64,000 nt of DNA from Halomonas gemina (GCF_023554995.1 NZ_JAMJPK010000003.1:372001-436000), one strand, 5' to 3'; shown: positions 17,525 through 27,417, counted from the first letter of the stretch. A program made the numbers and translations. Notes: a model not told the origin generated them from the sequence alone.

Positions 17525-18070
17525 TCACTCCGCCGGCACCTCGCCGCAGAGCCCGCCGTCGCCCGGCCAGCTGACGCAGTCGCCCGCCGCCACGCCCATC
17601 GCCTCGAAGGCACCGGCATTGACCTCCAGGGCCGCCCGATAGGGCACCGCGGGGCGCGTCACCGGGCACTCCCCCGGCCGGGACGACGCGCACGGCTCCA
17701 TGCGGTGGATCTCGGCGATGCGACCCGCCTCGTCGATGAAGGCGATATCCAGCGGGATGCGCGTGCGATACATCCAGAAGCCGTTGCGCGAGGACTGGGG
17801 CCGGTCGTAGAGAAACAGCATGCCGGACCGCTGGGCCAGCTGGTCGCGCTCCATCAGGCCACGGCTGCGCTGGGGGATGGTGCGAGCCACCTCCACCTCG
17901 AGCCGCTGGGGGCCCCGCTCGGCATGGATCACCACGGGGACGGTCTCGACGGTCTGTGGCTCAACGCCGGGCCCCGAATCGGGACTGGCGGCGGGCAGGA
18001 TCCGCGGCAGCAGGGAGGCGGCGGGGAGCAGCGCAAGGCCCAGCAGCAGCTGGCGTCGGGTGGCGATCAT
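17525..18070 (-). CDS. Secreted DUF192 family protein
   Basis: A 181-residue protein with a Tat/Sec-like N-terminus (MIATRRQLLLGLALLPAASL, twin Arg at 5-6) and a DUF192 domain: RSRGLMERDQL, GMLFLYDRPQSSRNGFWMYR, IPLDIAFIDEAGRI and a C-terminal LEVNAG block. ATG at 18070 follows AGGAAA and begins 10 bp after the modC stop, so it is the last gene of the modABC operon. DUF192 proteins are small periplasmic proteins of unknown function. The link to molybdate uptake is by position only. Confidence 0.82.
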   Translation of the reverse strand: MIATRRQLLLGLALLPAASLLPRILPAASPDSGPGVEPQTVETVPVVIHAERGPQRLEVEVARTIPQRSRGLMERDQLAQRSGMLFLYDRPQSSRNGFWMYRTRIPLDIAFIDEAGRIAEIHRMEPCASSRPGECPVTRPAVPYRAALEVNAGAFEAMGVAAGDCVSWPGDGGLCGEVPAE

Positions 18071-18080
18071 GGCGGTTTCC

Positions 18081-19220
18081 TCAGCTCTCGGGATGGGTGA
18101 CGGGGGCATCGGGCATCAGGTGGATGCCGGCGGCCAGCAGCGAGACCCCCACCGCCTCGCCGCGGGCCAGGCCGTTGCGGCGCGCCGCATGGGTGGGGAG
18201 CTCGAAGCGCAGGGTATCGTCGCAGTGATCGAAGGCCAGCGCCACGGAGCTGATCCCGCCCAGTACCGCCATCTCCACCACTCGGCCCTGGACCGGATTC
18301 TCGCGCTCGCCTCGCGAGGGGCGGCCGCGACGATGCAGGACCACGTCCGAGGGCGGCAGGTACCAGCTGACCCGCTGCCCGGGAGCCAGGGCCGCCAGGC
18401 CTTCCGCCACCTCCAGGCGCCAGGGGCCCCAGTGCAGGCGACGCCCCTCGTCGCCCTCTTCCACCCGGCCGGTGAAGACGTTGTGGCGATCGAGCAGCCG
18501 CGCCACCTCGGGGCTCGCCGGTCGGCGGAAGAGCTGCTCGGCCGGCGCCTGCTGAAGGCTGCGGCCGGCGTGCAGCACGCATAGCCGGTCGGCCAGGGCG
18601 GCGGCCTCGTCCAGGTCGTGGGTGACCAGCACGATGGGGATCCGGATCTCCTCGCGCAGCAGGGCGAGCTCGCGTTGCAGGCGCCGGCGGGTGACCTGGT
18701 CCACCGCCGAGAAGGGCTCGTCGAGCAGCAGCACCCGCGGGCTCCTGGCCAGTGCCCGGGCCAGGGCGACCCGCTGGCGCTGGCCGCCGGAGAGCTCGGC
18801 GGGCAGCCGGCCGGCCAGGCCGTCGAGGCGCACCCGGGCCAGCCACCGCTCGGCGGCCGGAGCGCGCTCGGCGGCGGGCAGGTGATCGAGGGCCACCATG
18901 ACGTTGGCGCGGGCATCGAGGTGCGGGAAGAGCGCATAGTCCTGGAATACCAGCCCCACGCGACGCTGCTGGGGACGCAGCGAGTGCCCCGCCTCGGCAT
19001 CGAACCAGGTCTCGCCGGCACAGCGGATCACACCCCGCGCCGGCCGGTAGAGCCCGGCGATGGCCCGCAGCAGGGTGGTCTTGCCGCCCCCCGAGGGGCC
19101 CACCAGGGCCAGCAGCTCGCCGGCTTCGCAGTGGAAGTCGGCGTCCAGCGGGATCGGCCCGGCCTGCTGCAGCTTGACCGCCAGGCGGGTCTGGCTCGCG
19201 GGCAGGTCGGGCTCAGCCAC
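18081..19220 (-). CDS. modC: Molybdate ABC transporter ATP-binding protein ModC
   Basis: A 379-residue ABC ATPase. Walker A GPSGGGKTT (41-49), Q-loop VFQDYALFPHL, signature LSGGQRQRVALARAL (from 143), Walker B VLLLDEP (163-169) and H-loop VTHD. The last 130 residues contain a TOBE-type domain (about 300-370) that in ModC binds oxyanion. It overlaps modB by 8 bp. Sulfate/tungstate ATPases are similar, but the order modA-modB-modC and the ModA sequence settle molybdate (tungstate possible). Molybdate would serve enzymes such as xanthine dehydrogenase, which the purine pathway in this window presupposes. Confidence 0.93.
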   Translation of the reverse strand: MAEPDLPASQTRLAVKLQQAGPIPLDADFHCEAGELLALVGPSGGGKTTLLRAIAGLYRPARGVIRCAGETWFDAEAGHSLRPQQRRVGLVFQDYALFPHLDARANVMVALDHLPAAERAPAAERWLARVRLDGLAGRLPAELSGGQRQRVALARALARSPRVLLLDEPFSAVDQVTRRRLQRELALLREEIRIPIVLVTHDLDEAAALADRLCVLHAGRSLQQAPAEQLFRRPASPEVARLLDRHNVFTGRVEEGDEGRRLHWGPWRLEVAEGLAALAPGQRVSWYLPPSDVVLHRRGRPSRGERENPVQGRVVEMAVLGGISSVALAFDHCDDTLRFELPTHAARRNGLARGEAVGVSLLAAGIHLMPDAPVTHPES

Positions 19221-19881
19221 GGCGCCACCTCCGGCGGCCTGCCAGGCCGTAGACCACGCCGATGGTCAGGAAGGAGACCAGCAGCAGCATGGCCGACATG
19301 ACCGCCGCCCCGGTCTCGTCGAAGGCCTGGACACGGTCGTAGATGGCGATGGCCAGGGTACGGGTCTCGCCATCGATCGCCCCGCCGACCATCAGGATCA
19401 CCCCGAACTCGCCGAGGGTATGGGCGAAGGTCAGCGCCAGGGCCGAGACCAGCCCCGGCCACACCAGCGGCAGCTCGATGCGCCACAGCGTGCGGCCGGG
19501 CGAGAGGCCGCTGCACCAGGCCGCCTCGCGCAGGTTGGGGGGAATCGACTCGAAGGCGCGCTGGATCGGCTGCACGGCGAAGGGCAGGTTGGCCACCAGC
19601 GAGGCGAGCAGGATGCCCTCGAAGGTGAAGTTGAGCCCGCTGCCGGTCAGCGACTGCCAGAAGCCGCCGAGGGGCGCCTGAACGCCGAAGGCCTGCATCA
19701 GGTAGAAGCCCAGCACCGTCGGCGGCATCACCAGCGGCAGCGCTACCAGCGCCTCGCACAGCGGCTTGCCGCGAAAGCGCGAGAGCGCCAGGGTGCGGCC
19801 CAGCCAGAGCCCCAGCGGCAGCAGCAGCAGGCAGGTCAGCCCCGCCAGGCGCAGCGAGACCGAGAGCGCCGTCCAGTCCAT
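19213..19881 (-). CDS. modB: Molybdate ABC transporter permease ModB
   Basis: A 222-residue permease with about five to six membrane helices. The EAA loop is AFESIPPNLREAAWCSG followed by SPGRTLWRIELPLVWPG, and GLV-type ModB motifs ALPLVMPPTVLGFYLM and FAHTLGEFGVILMVGG are present. Start ATG at 19881 shares its A with the modA stop (TGATG), a coupling overlap; its stop overlaps modC by 8 bp. Confidence 0.93.
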   Translation of the reverse strand: MDWTALSVSLRLAGLTCLLLLPLGLWLGRTLALSRFRGKPLCEALVALPLVMPPTVLGFYLMQAFGVQAPLGGFWQSLTGSGLNFTFEGILLASLVANLPFAVQPIQRAFESIPPNLREAAWCSGLSPGRTLWRIELPLVWPGLVSALALTFAHTLGEFGVILMVGGAIDGETRTLAIAIYDRVQAFDETGAAVMSAMLLLVSFLTIGVVYGLAGRRRWRRG

Positions 19882-20681
19882 CAGCGAGGGGCGTCCTCGT
19901 CCGGCAGCCGGAAACCGTACGCGGCCAGGACCTCCCGGGCCGCCGGCTGCTGGAGCCAGGCATAGAAGGCGCGAGCGGTCTCGCCGGCGCCCTCGATCAG
20001 CGCCATCCGCTGCACCAGGGGCGCATGCCATGTCTCGGGGATCAGCACATGCTCGCTGCGCTCGGCCAGCGCCGGCGCGAGCGCCAGGGACCAGGCCACC
20101 AGGCCGCCGCGGGCCTCGTCCGCCAGGGCGAAGCGCGCGGCCTGGGAGACATTCTCGCCGAGGATGCGCAGCGGGGCCGAATCCTCCCAGAGCCCGGCCT
20201 GGTCGAGGGCCTGGCGCGCCGCCACGCCGTAGGGGGCATGCTCGGGATTGGCCAGGGCGATGCGCGGCCGACCCTCTCCCGCCCGATGGGCCTCGATGGC
20301 CTCGCGCACGCCGGCCAGCGGGTCGTCGTCACGGGGCAGGCCGTCACGGCCGGCCGGCTGCAGCCAGGCCAGCCGGCCCACGGCGTAGACCACCCCCTCG
20401 TCCTCGGTCAGGCCCGCCTCGTGCAGGGTGCGCACATAGGCTTCGTCCGCGGAGAGGTAGAGCTCGAAGGGGGCGCCCTGGCGGATCTGGCGCATGAAGT
20501 TGCCGGAGGAGCCGAAATTCAGCCGCAGCTCTCGCCCGGTCTCGTTCTGGAAGCGCTCGGCGGCCTCGGTCAGGGCGAACTGCAGGTCCGAGGCCGCGGC
20601 CACGGTGGGCGCCTCGGCCAGGGCCGCAGTGGGCGTCAGGGCGAGCCAGGCCACCAGCGCCCAGCGCAGGAGAGAGAACAT
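19881..20681 (-). CDS. modA: Molybdate-binding periplasmic protein ModA
   Basis: A 266-residue periplasmic receptor with a signal peptide ending at ALAEA. Oxyanion-binding landmarks: VAAASDLQFAL near the mature N-terminus, FGSSGNFMRQIRQGAPFE, LSADEAYVRTL, ANPEHAPYGVAARQAL and GENVSQAA. It heads modABC plus the DUF192 gene. A canonical ModE operator could not be recognised in the 120 bp upstream, so molybdate control, if any, is not visible. Confidence 0.93.
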   Translation of the reverse strand: MFSLLRWALVAWLALTPTAALAEAPTVAAASDLQFALTEAAERFQNETGRELRLNFGSSGNFMRQIRQGAPFELYLSADEAYVRTLHEAGLTEDEGVVYAVGRLAWLQPAGRDGLPRDDDPLAGVREAIEAHRAGEGRPRIALANPEHAPYGVAARQALDQAGLWEDSAPLRILGENVSQAARFALADEARGGLVAWSLALAPALAERSEHVLIPETWHAPLVQRMALIEGAGETARAFYAWLQQPAAREVLAAYGFRLPDEDAPR

Positions 20682-20803
20682 GCGAATTTCCCGAATTGCG
20701 GTAGGGTCGCTGCATTGTCGACCAGGCGTGCCCCGGGGGACAAGGCGAGGCCGGGAAACCCGCCGCGGCTGTGATACGGGTCAGTCCGAGGCCGGGGCGA
20801 CGC

Positions 20804-21532
20804 TCAGGCCTGCTCCCGGGAGCGCCCGAGGATCGCCATCAGGTCGATGCTGGCCTCGCGGGGGCTCAGGTCCAGCAGCGCCTCGAGGCTCTCCAGGTGG
20901 TGGCGGATGCCCTCCCGGGCCGCCTCGGCATCGCCCCGCTCGAGAGCCGCCAGCAGCGCCGTGTGATCGCCCTCCAGGAAGCAGGAGGCCAGGTTCGGCC
21001 GCTTGTAGAGCGCGATGACGATGGAGGTGCGCAGGATCAGGTCGGTGAGCATGGCGCCCAGCACGCGGTTGGGCGAGTGCTCGGCGAGCAGGTGGTGGAT
21101 GGCCAGGGAGTGCTCGATGCGGGCCGGCTCGTCTCCCCGTCCGTGGGCCTCGATCTCGCCCCGGGCCTGTGCCGCGAGCCGGTCCCGCGAGGCCGCTTCG
21201 AGGCGGCCCGCCAGCAGCGCGGCCACCTCCCCCTCCACCAGGCGGCGGGCCGCGAAGGTCTCGCGGGTCTCCTCGATGCTCGGCGCGCGGACCCGCGCCA
21301 CCTGGTTGGGGCGCTGGTCCACCACATGCTCGGAGGCCAGCCGGGTCAGGGCCTTGCGCACCACCGAGCGGCTCACCCCGAAGACCTCGCCGAGGGTCAC
21401 CTCGGGCAGCCGGGTGCCGGGCGGCAGGCGCTGCATCAGCACCGCCCGTCGCACCTTATCGACAATATCCCGGTCGCTGATGCGACTCCCGGCCCTGACC
21501 TCGGCCAGCACCTCCTCCTGCCACTCGTGCAT
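20804..21532 (-). CDS. GntR family regulator (FCD/VanR type), candidate purine/glyoxylate regulator
   Basis: A 242-residue regulator: winged HTH at about 18-85 (RLPEVTLGEVFGVSRSVVRKALTRLASE) and a C-terminal FCD ligand domain with the metal-site type pattern (E-x3-H, then HH). ATG at 21532 follows AGGGGG. It comes after pyk at the end of the gcl-hyi-glxR-pyk run on the same strand. The palindrome TGTATACA lies 74 bp upstream of its start (21606-21613) and recurs before gcl, puuE, puuD-side and uraH/uraD genes. Whether this protein or the GntR at 40350-41081 binds it is open. Confidence 0.85.
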   Translation of the reverse strand: MHEWQEEVLAEVRAGSRISDRDIVDKVRRAVLMQRLPPGTRLPEVTLGEVFGVSRSVVRKALTRLASEHVVDQRPNQVARVRAPSIEETRETFAARRLVEGEVAALLAGRLEAASRDRLAAQARGEIEAHGRGDEPARIEHSLAIHHLLAEHSPNRVLGAMLTDLILRTSIVIALYKRPNLASCFLEGDHTALLAALERGDAEAAREGIRHHLESLEALLDLSPREASIDLMAILGRSREQA

Positions 21533-21605
21533 GCGCTGCCCCCTGCCTGTTCCTGCCGCCAGCGTCTTATCCCGCGAGCGGAATGACTCCATCAGACAGG
21601 GTCAT

Positions 21606-21613
21606 TGTATACA
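21606..21613. promoter_or_regulatory. TGTATACA operator-like palindrome before a GntR gene
   Basis: Perfect 8-bp palindrome in the gap between pyk and the GntR gene. Same 8-mer as at 27272, 30208, 30308, 41124, 42884 and 43818. Suggests autoregulation. Confidence 0.6.
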
Positions 21614-21624
21614 GGATCCTTGCC

Positions 21625-23112
21625 TCAGGCACGGCGATGTGCCGGGGAGACGTCGAGGATCTTCAGGGTATTGGTGCCGCCGTGGGCGTTCATGTGATCG
21701 CCCCGGGTGAGGATGACGTGGTCGCCGGGTTCGGCGATGCCGTGCTCCACCAGCCGCTGCAGCGCGCGATCGTTGAGCTCCTGGGCGCTCATCTCGCTGG
21801 TGTCGAAGGGCAGCGAGACCACCCCGCGGTAGAGTGCCATGCGCCGCTGGGCGATGGGGTTGTGAGCCAGGCCGACGATCGGCAGCCCCGAGCTGATCCG
21901 TGAGGCGATCAGCGGCGTGAAGCCCGAGGCGGTCATGCAGGCGATGGCGGCCACCCCGGAAAGGTGGTTGGCGGCGTACATGGCGGAGAGCGCGATGGTC
22001 TCGTCGACCTGCGAGAACCCCTCGTGGATGCGGTGGCCGGACTCCTGGATGCGCCGCTCGCGCTCGGCGCCCAGGCAGACCCGGTCCATGGCCTCGACGG
22101 TCTCCACCGGGAAGTCGCCGGCGGCGGTCTCGGCGGAGAGCATCACCGCGTCGGTGCCGTCGAGCACCGCGTTGGCGACGTCGAACACCTCGGCGCGGGT
22201 CGGCAGCGGGGACTCGATCATCGACTCCATCATCTGGGTGGCGGTGATCACCGCGCGATTCAGCGTGCGGGCGTGCTTGATGATGCGCTTCTGGGTGCCG
22301 ATCAGCTGGGCATCGCCGATCTCCACGCCGAGGTCGCCGCGCGCCACCATCACCGCCTCGGAGGCCTCGATGATGGCGTCCAGCGTGGCGTCGTCGGCCA
22401 CCGCCTCGGCGCGCTCGAGCTTGGCCACCAGGCCGATCTCGGCACCCGCCTCGCCGAGCCGCTCGCGGGCCTCCTGCATGTCGGCGGCGCTGCGCGGGAA
22501 GGAGATCGCCAGGTAATCGACGCCGATCGCCACGGCGGTCTCCAGGTCGGCCTTGTCCTTGTCGGTGAGGGCCGGGGCCGAGAGGCCGCCGCCCTGCTTG
22601 TTGATGCCCTTGTTGTTGGAGAGGGTGCCGCCCACCACCACGCTGGTGTGGATCAGGTGGTCGGCGACCCGGTTGACGTCGAGCACCACCCGGCCGTCGT
22701 CGAGCAGCAGGCGGTCGCCGGGGGCAACGTCGTCGGCCAGGGTCTTGTAGTCGCAGCCGACGCGGCGGGCGTCGCCCTCATCGCTGCCCAGGCCCATGTC
22801 GAGGATGAAGGACTGGCCCTCCTCGAGCTCCACCGTGCCTTCCTTGAAGCGGGCGATACGAATCTTGGGGCCCTGGAGGTCGCCCAGGGCGGCGACGCTC
22901 CTGCCCAGGCGGTCGGCGATCGCGCGCACCCGCTCGAGGCGACGGCGATGGTCATCGGGGCTGCCATGGGAGAAGTTGAGGCGCACCACGTCGACGCCGG
23001 CTTCGAGCATCGCCTCCAGGACCCCCTCGCGGTCGCTGGCCGGCCCCAGGGTGGCGACGATCTTGGTGCGACGGATGGGGGTGTGGGGGGGTGCAGGGTG
23101 GGGATGGGTCAT
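21625..23112 (-). CDS. pyk: Pyruvate kinase
   Basis: A 495-residue pyruvate kinase (PEP + ADP to pyruvate + ATP). Visible: [13 protein letters not shown] opening, [51 protein letters not shown], the active-site [15 protein letters not shown] region, and a C-terminal allosteric-type domain from about 360. Its ATG overlaps the stop of the truncated glycerate kinase remnant (ATGA at 23109-23112). In related bacteria a pyruvate kinase follows the glycerate kinase of the glyoxylate operon, and this is that dedicated isozyme rather than necessarily the only one. Confidence 0.95.
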   Translation of the reverse strand: MTHPHPAPPHTPIRRTKIVATLGPASDREGVLEAMLEAGVDVVRLNFSHGSPDDHRRRLERVRAIADRLGRSVAALGDLQGPKIRIARFKEGTVELEEGQSFILDMGLGSDEGDARRVGCDYKTLADDVAPGDRLLLDDGRVVLDVNRVADHLIHTSVVVGGTLSNNKGINKQGGGLSAPALTDKDKADLETAVAIGVDYLAISFPRSAADMQEARERLGEAGAEIGLVAKLERAEAVADDATLDAIIEASEAVMVARGDLGVEIGDAQLIGTQKRIIKHARTLNRAVITATQMMESMIESPLPTRAEVFDVANAVLDGTDAVMLSAETAAGDFPVETVEAMDRVCLGAERERRIQESGHRIHEGFSQVDETIALSAMYAANHLSGVAAIACMTASGFTPLIASRISSGLPIVGLAHNPIAQRRMALYRGVVSLPFDTSEMSAQELNDRALQRLVEHGIAEPGDHVILTRGDHMNAHGGTNTLKILDVSPAHRRA

Positions 23113-23444
23113 GGGGTCCTCGGCAGTAGCAGGATGGCACGGAAATCGTTGACGTTGGTGCGCGTCGGCCCGGTGACGATCAGGTCGTCCAGGGCCGCGA
23201 AGAAAGTATAGGCATCATTGCGTGACAGATAGTCGACGGGGTCAAGCCCCCCGGCCCGGGCACGCGCCCAGTCCTCGGGCGCGAACAGGGCCCCGGCATT
23301 GTCCTCGGAGCCGTCGATGCCGTCGGTGTCGATGGCCAGCGCATGGATGCCCTCGGCGCCGCGCAGGGTCTCGGCCAGCTGCCGAAGCCAGGCACTCGGC
23401 GACTCGAGCACGCCACGAGCGACCTGGGGGCTGAGTGTGTTCAT
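23109..23444 (-). pseudogene. Truncated glycerate 2-kinase (TtuD/GckA), only C-terminal MOFRL part left
   Basis: A 111-residue reading frame that matches only the end of glycerate 2-kinase (normally about 420-430 residues): [40 protein letters not shown] and [13 protein letters not shown]. The N-terminal DUF4147 nucleotide/substrate domain and the GGRN start of the MOFRL domain are missing, and nothing resembling them lies in the 200 bp upstream. A good ribosome site (AAGGAGA) and ATG precede it, and the stop overlaps the pyk start. This fits an in-frame internal deletion that kept the original start and end. It cannot phosphorylate glycerate as it stands; it may persist because it couples translation into pyk. 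Confidence 0.85.
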
Positions 23445-23460
23445 GGGAGTCTCCTTCACG

Positions 23461-23612
23461 AAAAAAGCCCGGTGACGGGAGGGTACTTCAGGGGGGAACC
23501 CACCACCGGGCAAGGATCGCCAGCGGCGATCCGGCAGGCGACGACCCGACGCCTGCCGTCAGGGAGCAGTCACCTCCCTGTCGCCCGCCGGCTCGGACAG
23601 CAGCCGGCGGGC
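23461..23612 (-). promoter_or_regulatory. Five abutting stem-loops ending in a T6 run: structured RNA/attenuator
   Basis: In transcript order the stems are: 23612-23583 (11 bp, AGCCGGCGGGC arms reversed, loop 8), 23580-23560 (7 bp, loop 7), 23557-23533 (8 bp, loop 9), 23532-23514 (8 bp GGATCGCC, loop 3) and 23511-23467 (8 bp GCCCGGTG closing a larger loop with an inner GGGT/ACCC pair), followed directly by TTTTTT (23466-23461) and then the ribosome site of the kinase remnant. Linkers are 0-2 nt. The last stem plus T-run is a credible terminator. It could be an orphan cis-regulatory RNA, a partial terminator between glxR and the downstream genes, or debris of the deletion. Confidence 0.55.
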
Positions 23613-23644
23613 AGAGCTCACGACCAGTCCAGAGGGCGGTGCCC

Positions 23645-24532
23645 TCAGTCCTGGCCCACCTCGTGGTCCGCCAGCGCCTCCAGGGCCCGCAGGATACCGG
23701 CATGATCCCAGTCGGCGCCGCCGTGGGCGGCACAGGCCTGGAACAGCTGCTGGGCGTTAGCGGTGCCGGGCAGCGAGAGGTTGAGGCTGCGCGCGCCTTC
23801 CAGGGCCAGGTTGAGATCCTTCTGGTGCAGCTTGACCTTGAAGCCCGGATCGAAGGTACGCTTGATCATGCGCTCGCCGTGAACATCGAGGATCTTCGAC
23901 TGGGCCAGGCCACCGAGCAGCGACTCACGCACCTTGGCCACGTCGGCGCCGGCCTTGGAGGCGAACAGCAGGCCCTCGGCGACCGCCTCGATGGTCAGGG
24001 CGACCACGATCTGGTTGGCCACTTTGCAGGTCTGGCCGGCCCCGTGTCCGCCGATGTGGGTGATGGTCTTGCCCATCACCTCGAGGATCGGCCGGGCGCG
24101 CTCGAAGCCCTCCTCGGTGGCGCCGACCATGATCGTCAACGCGGCATTGATGGCCCCGCCCTCGCCGCCGGAGACCGGGGCATCGACGAACTCGCCGCCG
24201 GCCTCGTGGATGCAGCGGGCGAAGTTCTGGGTCGCCAGGGGAGCAATGGAGCTCATGTCGATCACCAGGGTGCCGGGCTTGAGGCCCTCGATCACGCCGC
24301 CCTCGCCGAACAGCACGGTCTCGACGTCCGGGGTGTCCGGGACCATGGTGATGATCACCTCGGCCTCGGCGGCCACCGCGGCGGGGTTCTCCAACTCGCG
24401 CATGCCCTTGTCGGCGAGGGTGGCATCGAGGGGGCCGCGCTTGACCGTCACCAGTTCATGGCCGGCGTCCAGCAGGTGGCCCGCCATGGGGCGGCCCATG
24501 ATGCCGAGGCCGATAAATCCGATCTTGCTCAT
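23645..24532 (-). CDS. glxR: 2-hydroxy-3-oxopropionate (tartronate semialdehyde) reductase
   Basis: A 295-residue beta-hydroxyacid dehydrogenase. NAD(P) motif GFIGLGIMGRPMAGHL at the N-terminus, substrate motif FVDAPVSGGEGGA (residues about 115-127) and the catalytic-lysine motif GAGQTCKVANQI. It reduces tartronate semialdehyde, the product of Gcl, to D-glycerate. Forms the third step of the operon gcl-hyi-glxR; next comes the hairpin array and the broken kinase, so the normal follow-on step is missing locally. 40 bp separate it from hyi. Confidence 0.93.
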   Translation of the reverse strand: MSKIGFIGLGIMGRPMAGHLLDAGHELVTVKRGPLDATLADKGMRELENPAAVAAEAEVIITMVPDTPDVETVLFGEGGVIEGLKPGTLVIDMSSIAPLATQNFARCIHEAGGEFVDAPVSGGEGGAINAALTIMVGATEEGFERARPILEVMGKTITHIGGHGAGQTCKVANQIVVALTIEAVAEGLLFASKAGADVAKVRESLLGGLAQSKILDVHGERMIKRTFDPGFKVKLHQKDLNLALEGARSLNLSLPGTANAQQLFQACAAHGGADWDHAGILRALEALADHEVGQD

Positions 24533-24571
24533 GGTCTCTCTCCAGTTGTCATTGGGGTGTCGATACGGTGT

Positions 24572-25348
<777 letters not shown>

Positions 25349-25396
25349 GTGCATCTCCCTGTCTCTTTTCGTGTGTTTCAGTTGTCGTCTCGGAGC

Positions 25397-25426
25397 GCTC
25401 GCCGCCGGACCCCACCGGCGGCGAGC
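25397..25426 (-). other. Intercistronic hairpin between gcl and hyi
   Basis: A perfect 12-bp GC stem (GCTCGCCGCCGG and complement) with a 6-nt loop in the 103-bp gap. No T-run follows, so an mRNA stability or processing element is more likely than a terminator. Confidence 0.5.
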
Positions 25427-25451
25427 CTCCTGCCCCTCAGCGAAGGGCGGC

Positions 25452-27227
25452 TCAGCGCAGGGCGGCGATGGAGCTAGGGGCGTCGGCAACGTTCTCGGCC
25501 AGCGCCTCGAACTCGTTGATACCGCCCAGGTCGGTGCCCATGGAGATGTTGGTCACCTTCTCGAGAATGACCTCGACCACTACCGGCACACGATGCTCGG
25601 CCATCAGCTCGCGGGCCTCGGCGAAGGCCGGCGCGATCTTGTCGGGCTCAGTAACGCGGATCGCCTTGCAGCCCAGCCCCTCGGCCACGGCGAGGTGGTC
25701 GACGCCGTACTCGCCCAGCTCGGCGGCATTGACGTTCTCGAAGGAGAGCTGCACGCAGTAGTCCATGTCGAAGCCACGCTGGGCCTGGCGGATCAGCCCC
25801 AGGTAGGCATTGTTCACCAGCACGTGGATGAAGGGCAGCTTGAACTGGGCACCGACCGCCAGCTCCTCGACCATGAACTGGAAATCATAGTCACCGGAGA
25901 GGGCGACGATCTCGGCCTCCGGATCGGCGCGCCGCACCCCCAGCGCCGCCGGGATGGTCCAGCCCAGGGGGCCGGCCTGGCCGCAGTTGATCCAGTGGCG
26001 CGGCTTATGGACGTGCAGGAACTGGGCGCCGGCGATCTGCGACAGGCCGATAGTGCTGACGTAGCGAGTGTTGGGGCCGAAGGCCTTATTCATCTCCTCG
26101 TAGACGCGCTGGGGCTTGACCGGCACGTCGTCGAAGTGGGTCTTACGCAGCAGGGTACGCTTGCGCTCCTGGCACTCCGCCGCCCAGGCCGTGCGGTCCT
26201 TGAGGCGGCCGGCGGCCTTCATCTCGCGGGCCACCTCGAGGAAGAGGTCGAGCGCTGCCCCGGCGTCGGAGACGATGCCGTAATCGGGCCCGAACACCCG
26301 GCCGATCTGGGTCGGCTCGATGTCCACGTGGACGAAGGTGCGCCCGCGGGTATAGGTCTCCACCGAGCCGGTATGCCGGTTGGCCCAGCGGTTGCCGATG
26401 CCCATCACGAAGTCCGCGGCGAGCAGGGTCGCATTGCCATAGCGGTGGGAGGTCTGAAGCCCCACCATGCCGGCCATCAGCTGGTGGTCGTCGGGGATCG
26501 CTCCCCAGCCCATCAGGGTGGGGATCACCGGCACCCCGGTGAGCTCGGCGAACTCGACCAGCCGGTCCGTGGCATCGGCGTTGATGATGCCGCCGCCGGC
26601 CACGAGCAGCGGCTTGTCGGCCTCGTTGAGCATGCCCAAGGCCTTCTCCACCTGGGCGCGGCTGGCGGCCGGCTTGTAGGTGGGGAGCGGCTCATAGGTG
26701 TCCGGATCGAACTCGATCTCGCTCATCTGCACGTCGATAGGCAGGTCGATCAGCACCGGGCCGGGACGCGAGGAGCGCATCAGCTGGAAGGCCTGCTGGA
26801 AGGCGCGCGGCACCTGGGCCGGCTCGAGCACCGTGACCGCCCACTTGGTGACCGGGCCGGCGATCGCCTGGATATCCACCGCCTGGAAGTCCTCCTTGTG
26901 CAGCCGGGCGCGGGGCGCCTGGCCGGTGATGCAGAGGATCGGGATGGAATCGCCCGAGGCAGAGTAGAGCCCGGTGATCATGTCGGTGCCGGCGGGGCCG
27001 GAGGTGCCGATGCACACCCCGATGTTGCCGGCCTTCGTGCGGGTGTAGCCCTCGGCCATGTGCGAGGCCCCCTCGACGTGGCGGGCCAGGACATGATCGA
27101 TGCCACCGAGCTTGCGCATCGCGGCATAGAAGGGGTTGATGGCGGCACCGGGCACCCCGAAGGCGACCTCGATGCCCTCCTTGCGCAACACGTGAACGGC
27201 GGCTTCAGCGGCAGTCATGCGGGTCAT
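25452..27227 (-). CDS. gcl: Glyoxylate carboligase (tartronate-semialdehyde synthase)
   Basis: A 591-residue ThDP enzyme that joins two glyoxylate molecules into tartronate semialdehyde and CO2. The hallmark is Val51 (H50-V51-E52) where other ThDP enzymes carry the catalytic Glu. Also seen: [40 protein letters not shown] and the ThDP/Mg motif [26 protein letters not shown] precedes the ATG. It is the first gene of the operon; a TGTATACA palindrome lies 45 bp upstream. The allA terminator (27352-27381) separates it from the upstream block, so it has its own promoter. Confidence 0.96.
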   Translation of the reverse strand: MTRMTAAEAAVHVLRKEGIEVAFGVPGAAINPFYAAMRKLGGIDHVLARHVEGASHMAEGYTRTKAGNIGVCIGTSGPAGTDMITGLYSASGDSIPILCITGQAPRARLHKEDFQAVDIQAIAGPVTKWAVTVLEPAQVPRAFQQAFQLMRSSRPGPVLIDLPIDVQMSEIEFDPDTYEPLPTYKPAASRAQVEKALGMLNEADKPLLVAGGGIINADATDRLVEFAELTGVPVIPTLMGWGAIPDDHQLMAGMVGLQTSHRYGNATLLAADFVMGIGNRWANRHTGSVETYTRGRTFVHVDIEPTQIGRVFGPDYGIVSDAGAALDLFLEVAREMKAAGRLKDRTAWAAECQERKRTLLRKTHFDDVPVKPQRVYEEMNKAFGPNTRYVSTIGLSQIAGAQFLHVHKPRHWINCGQAGPLGWTIPAALGVRRADPEAEIVALSGDYDFQFMVEELAVGAQFKLPFIHVLVNNAYLGLIRQAQRGFDMDYCVQLSFENVNAAELGEYGVDHLAVAEGLGCKAIRVTEPDKIAPAFAEARELMAEHRVPVVVEVILEKVTNISMGTDLGGINEFEALAENVADAPSSIAALR

Positions 27228-27270
27228 GACGCTTCCTCCTGTGAGGAGTTGTTATTTTTGGAAAATATTT

Positions 27271-27280
27271 CTGTATACAG
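27271..27280. promoter_or_regulatory. TGTATACA operator-like palindrome in the gcl promoter
   Basis: CTGTATACAG, a 10-bp perfect palindrome, directly follows GGAAAATATTT. A second palindrome, GAAAATATTTTC (27319-27330), lies 38 bp further upstream of gcl. The same pairing of the two elements occurs at 43818-43839. Confidence 0.65.
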
Positions 27281-27351
27281 AGACTAGGCACGCTGACCCG
27301 GGTCGTCAATATTATGTGGAAAATATTTTCACATATTTTTATGGCAGAAAA

Positions 27352-27381
27352 ATACCCAAGCCCACTTAAGGACTTGGGTAT
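27352..27381 (-). terminator. Intrinsic terminator after allA
   Basis: A 9-bp stem (ATACCCAAG / CTTGGGTAT) with a 12-nt loop, followed by TTTT on the minus strand, 36 bp past the allA stop. Separates the puuE-allE-allA transcript from gcl. Confidence 0.75.
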
Positions 27382-27417
27382 CATAAAAGCAGCACATCAC
27401 CCCCCTCAGGGGGCAGT

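Noticed and set aside
13266-17619. Long minus-strand frames of 540 codons (13266-14888) and 687 codons (15556-17619)
   Set aside because: They are other-frame shadows of dctM, dctP, the EamA gene and neighbours, without recognisable domains.
20682-20803. ModE operator before modA
   Set aside because: The gap has an AATT-containing near-palindrome but not the ModE consensus, so it is not reported as a site.
23461-23612. Glycine or other known riboswitch upstream of the kinase remnant
   Set aside because: The conserved core sequences of the glycine riboswitch and of other common classes were not found; only stacked hairpins are seen.
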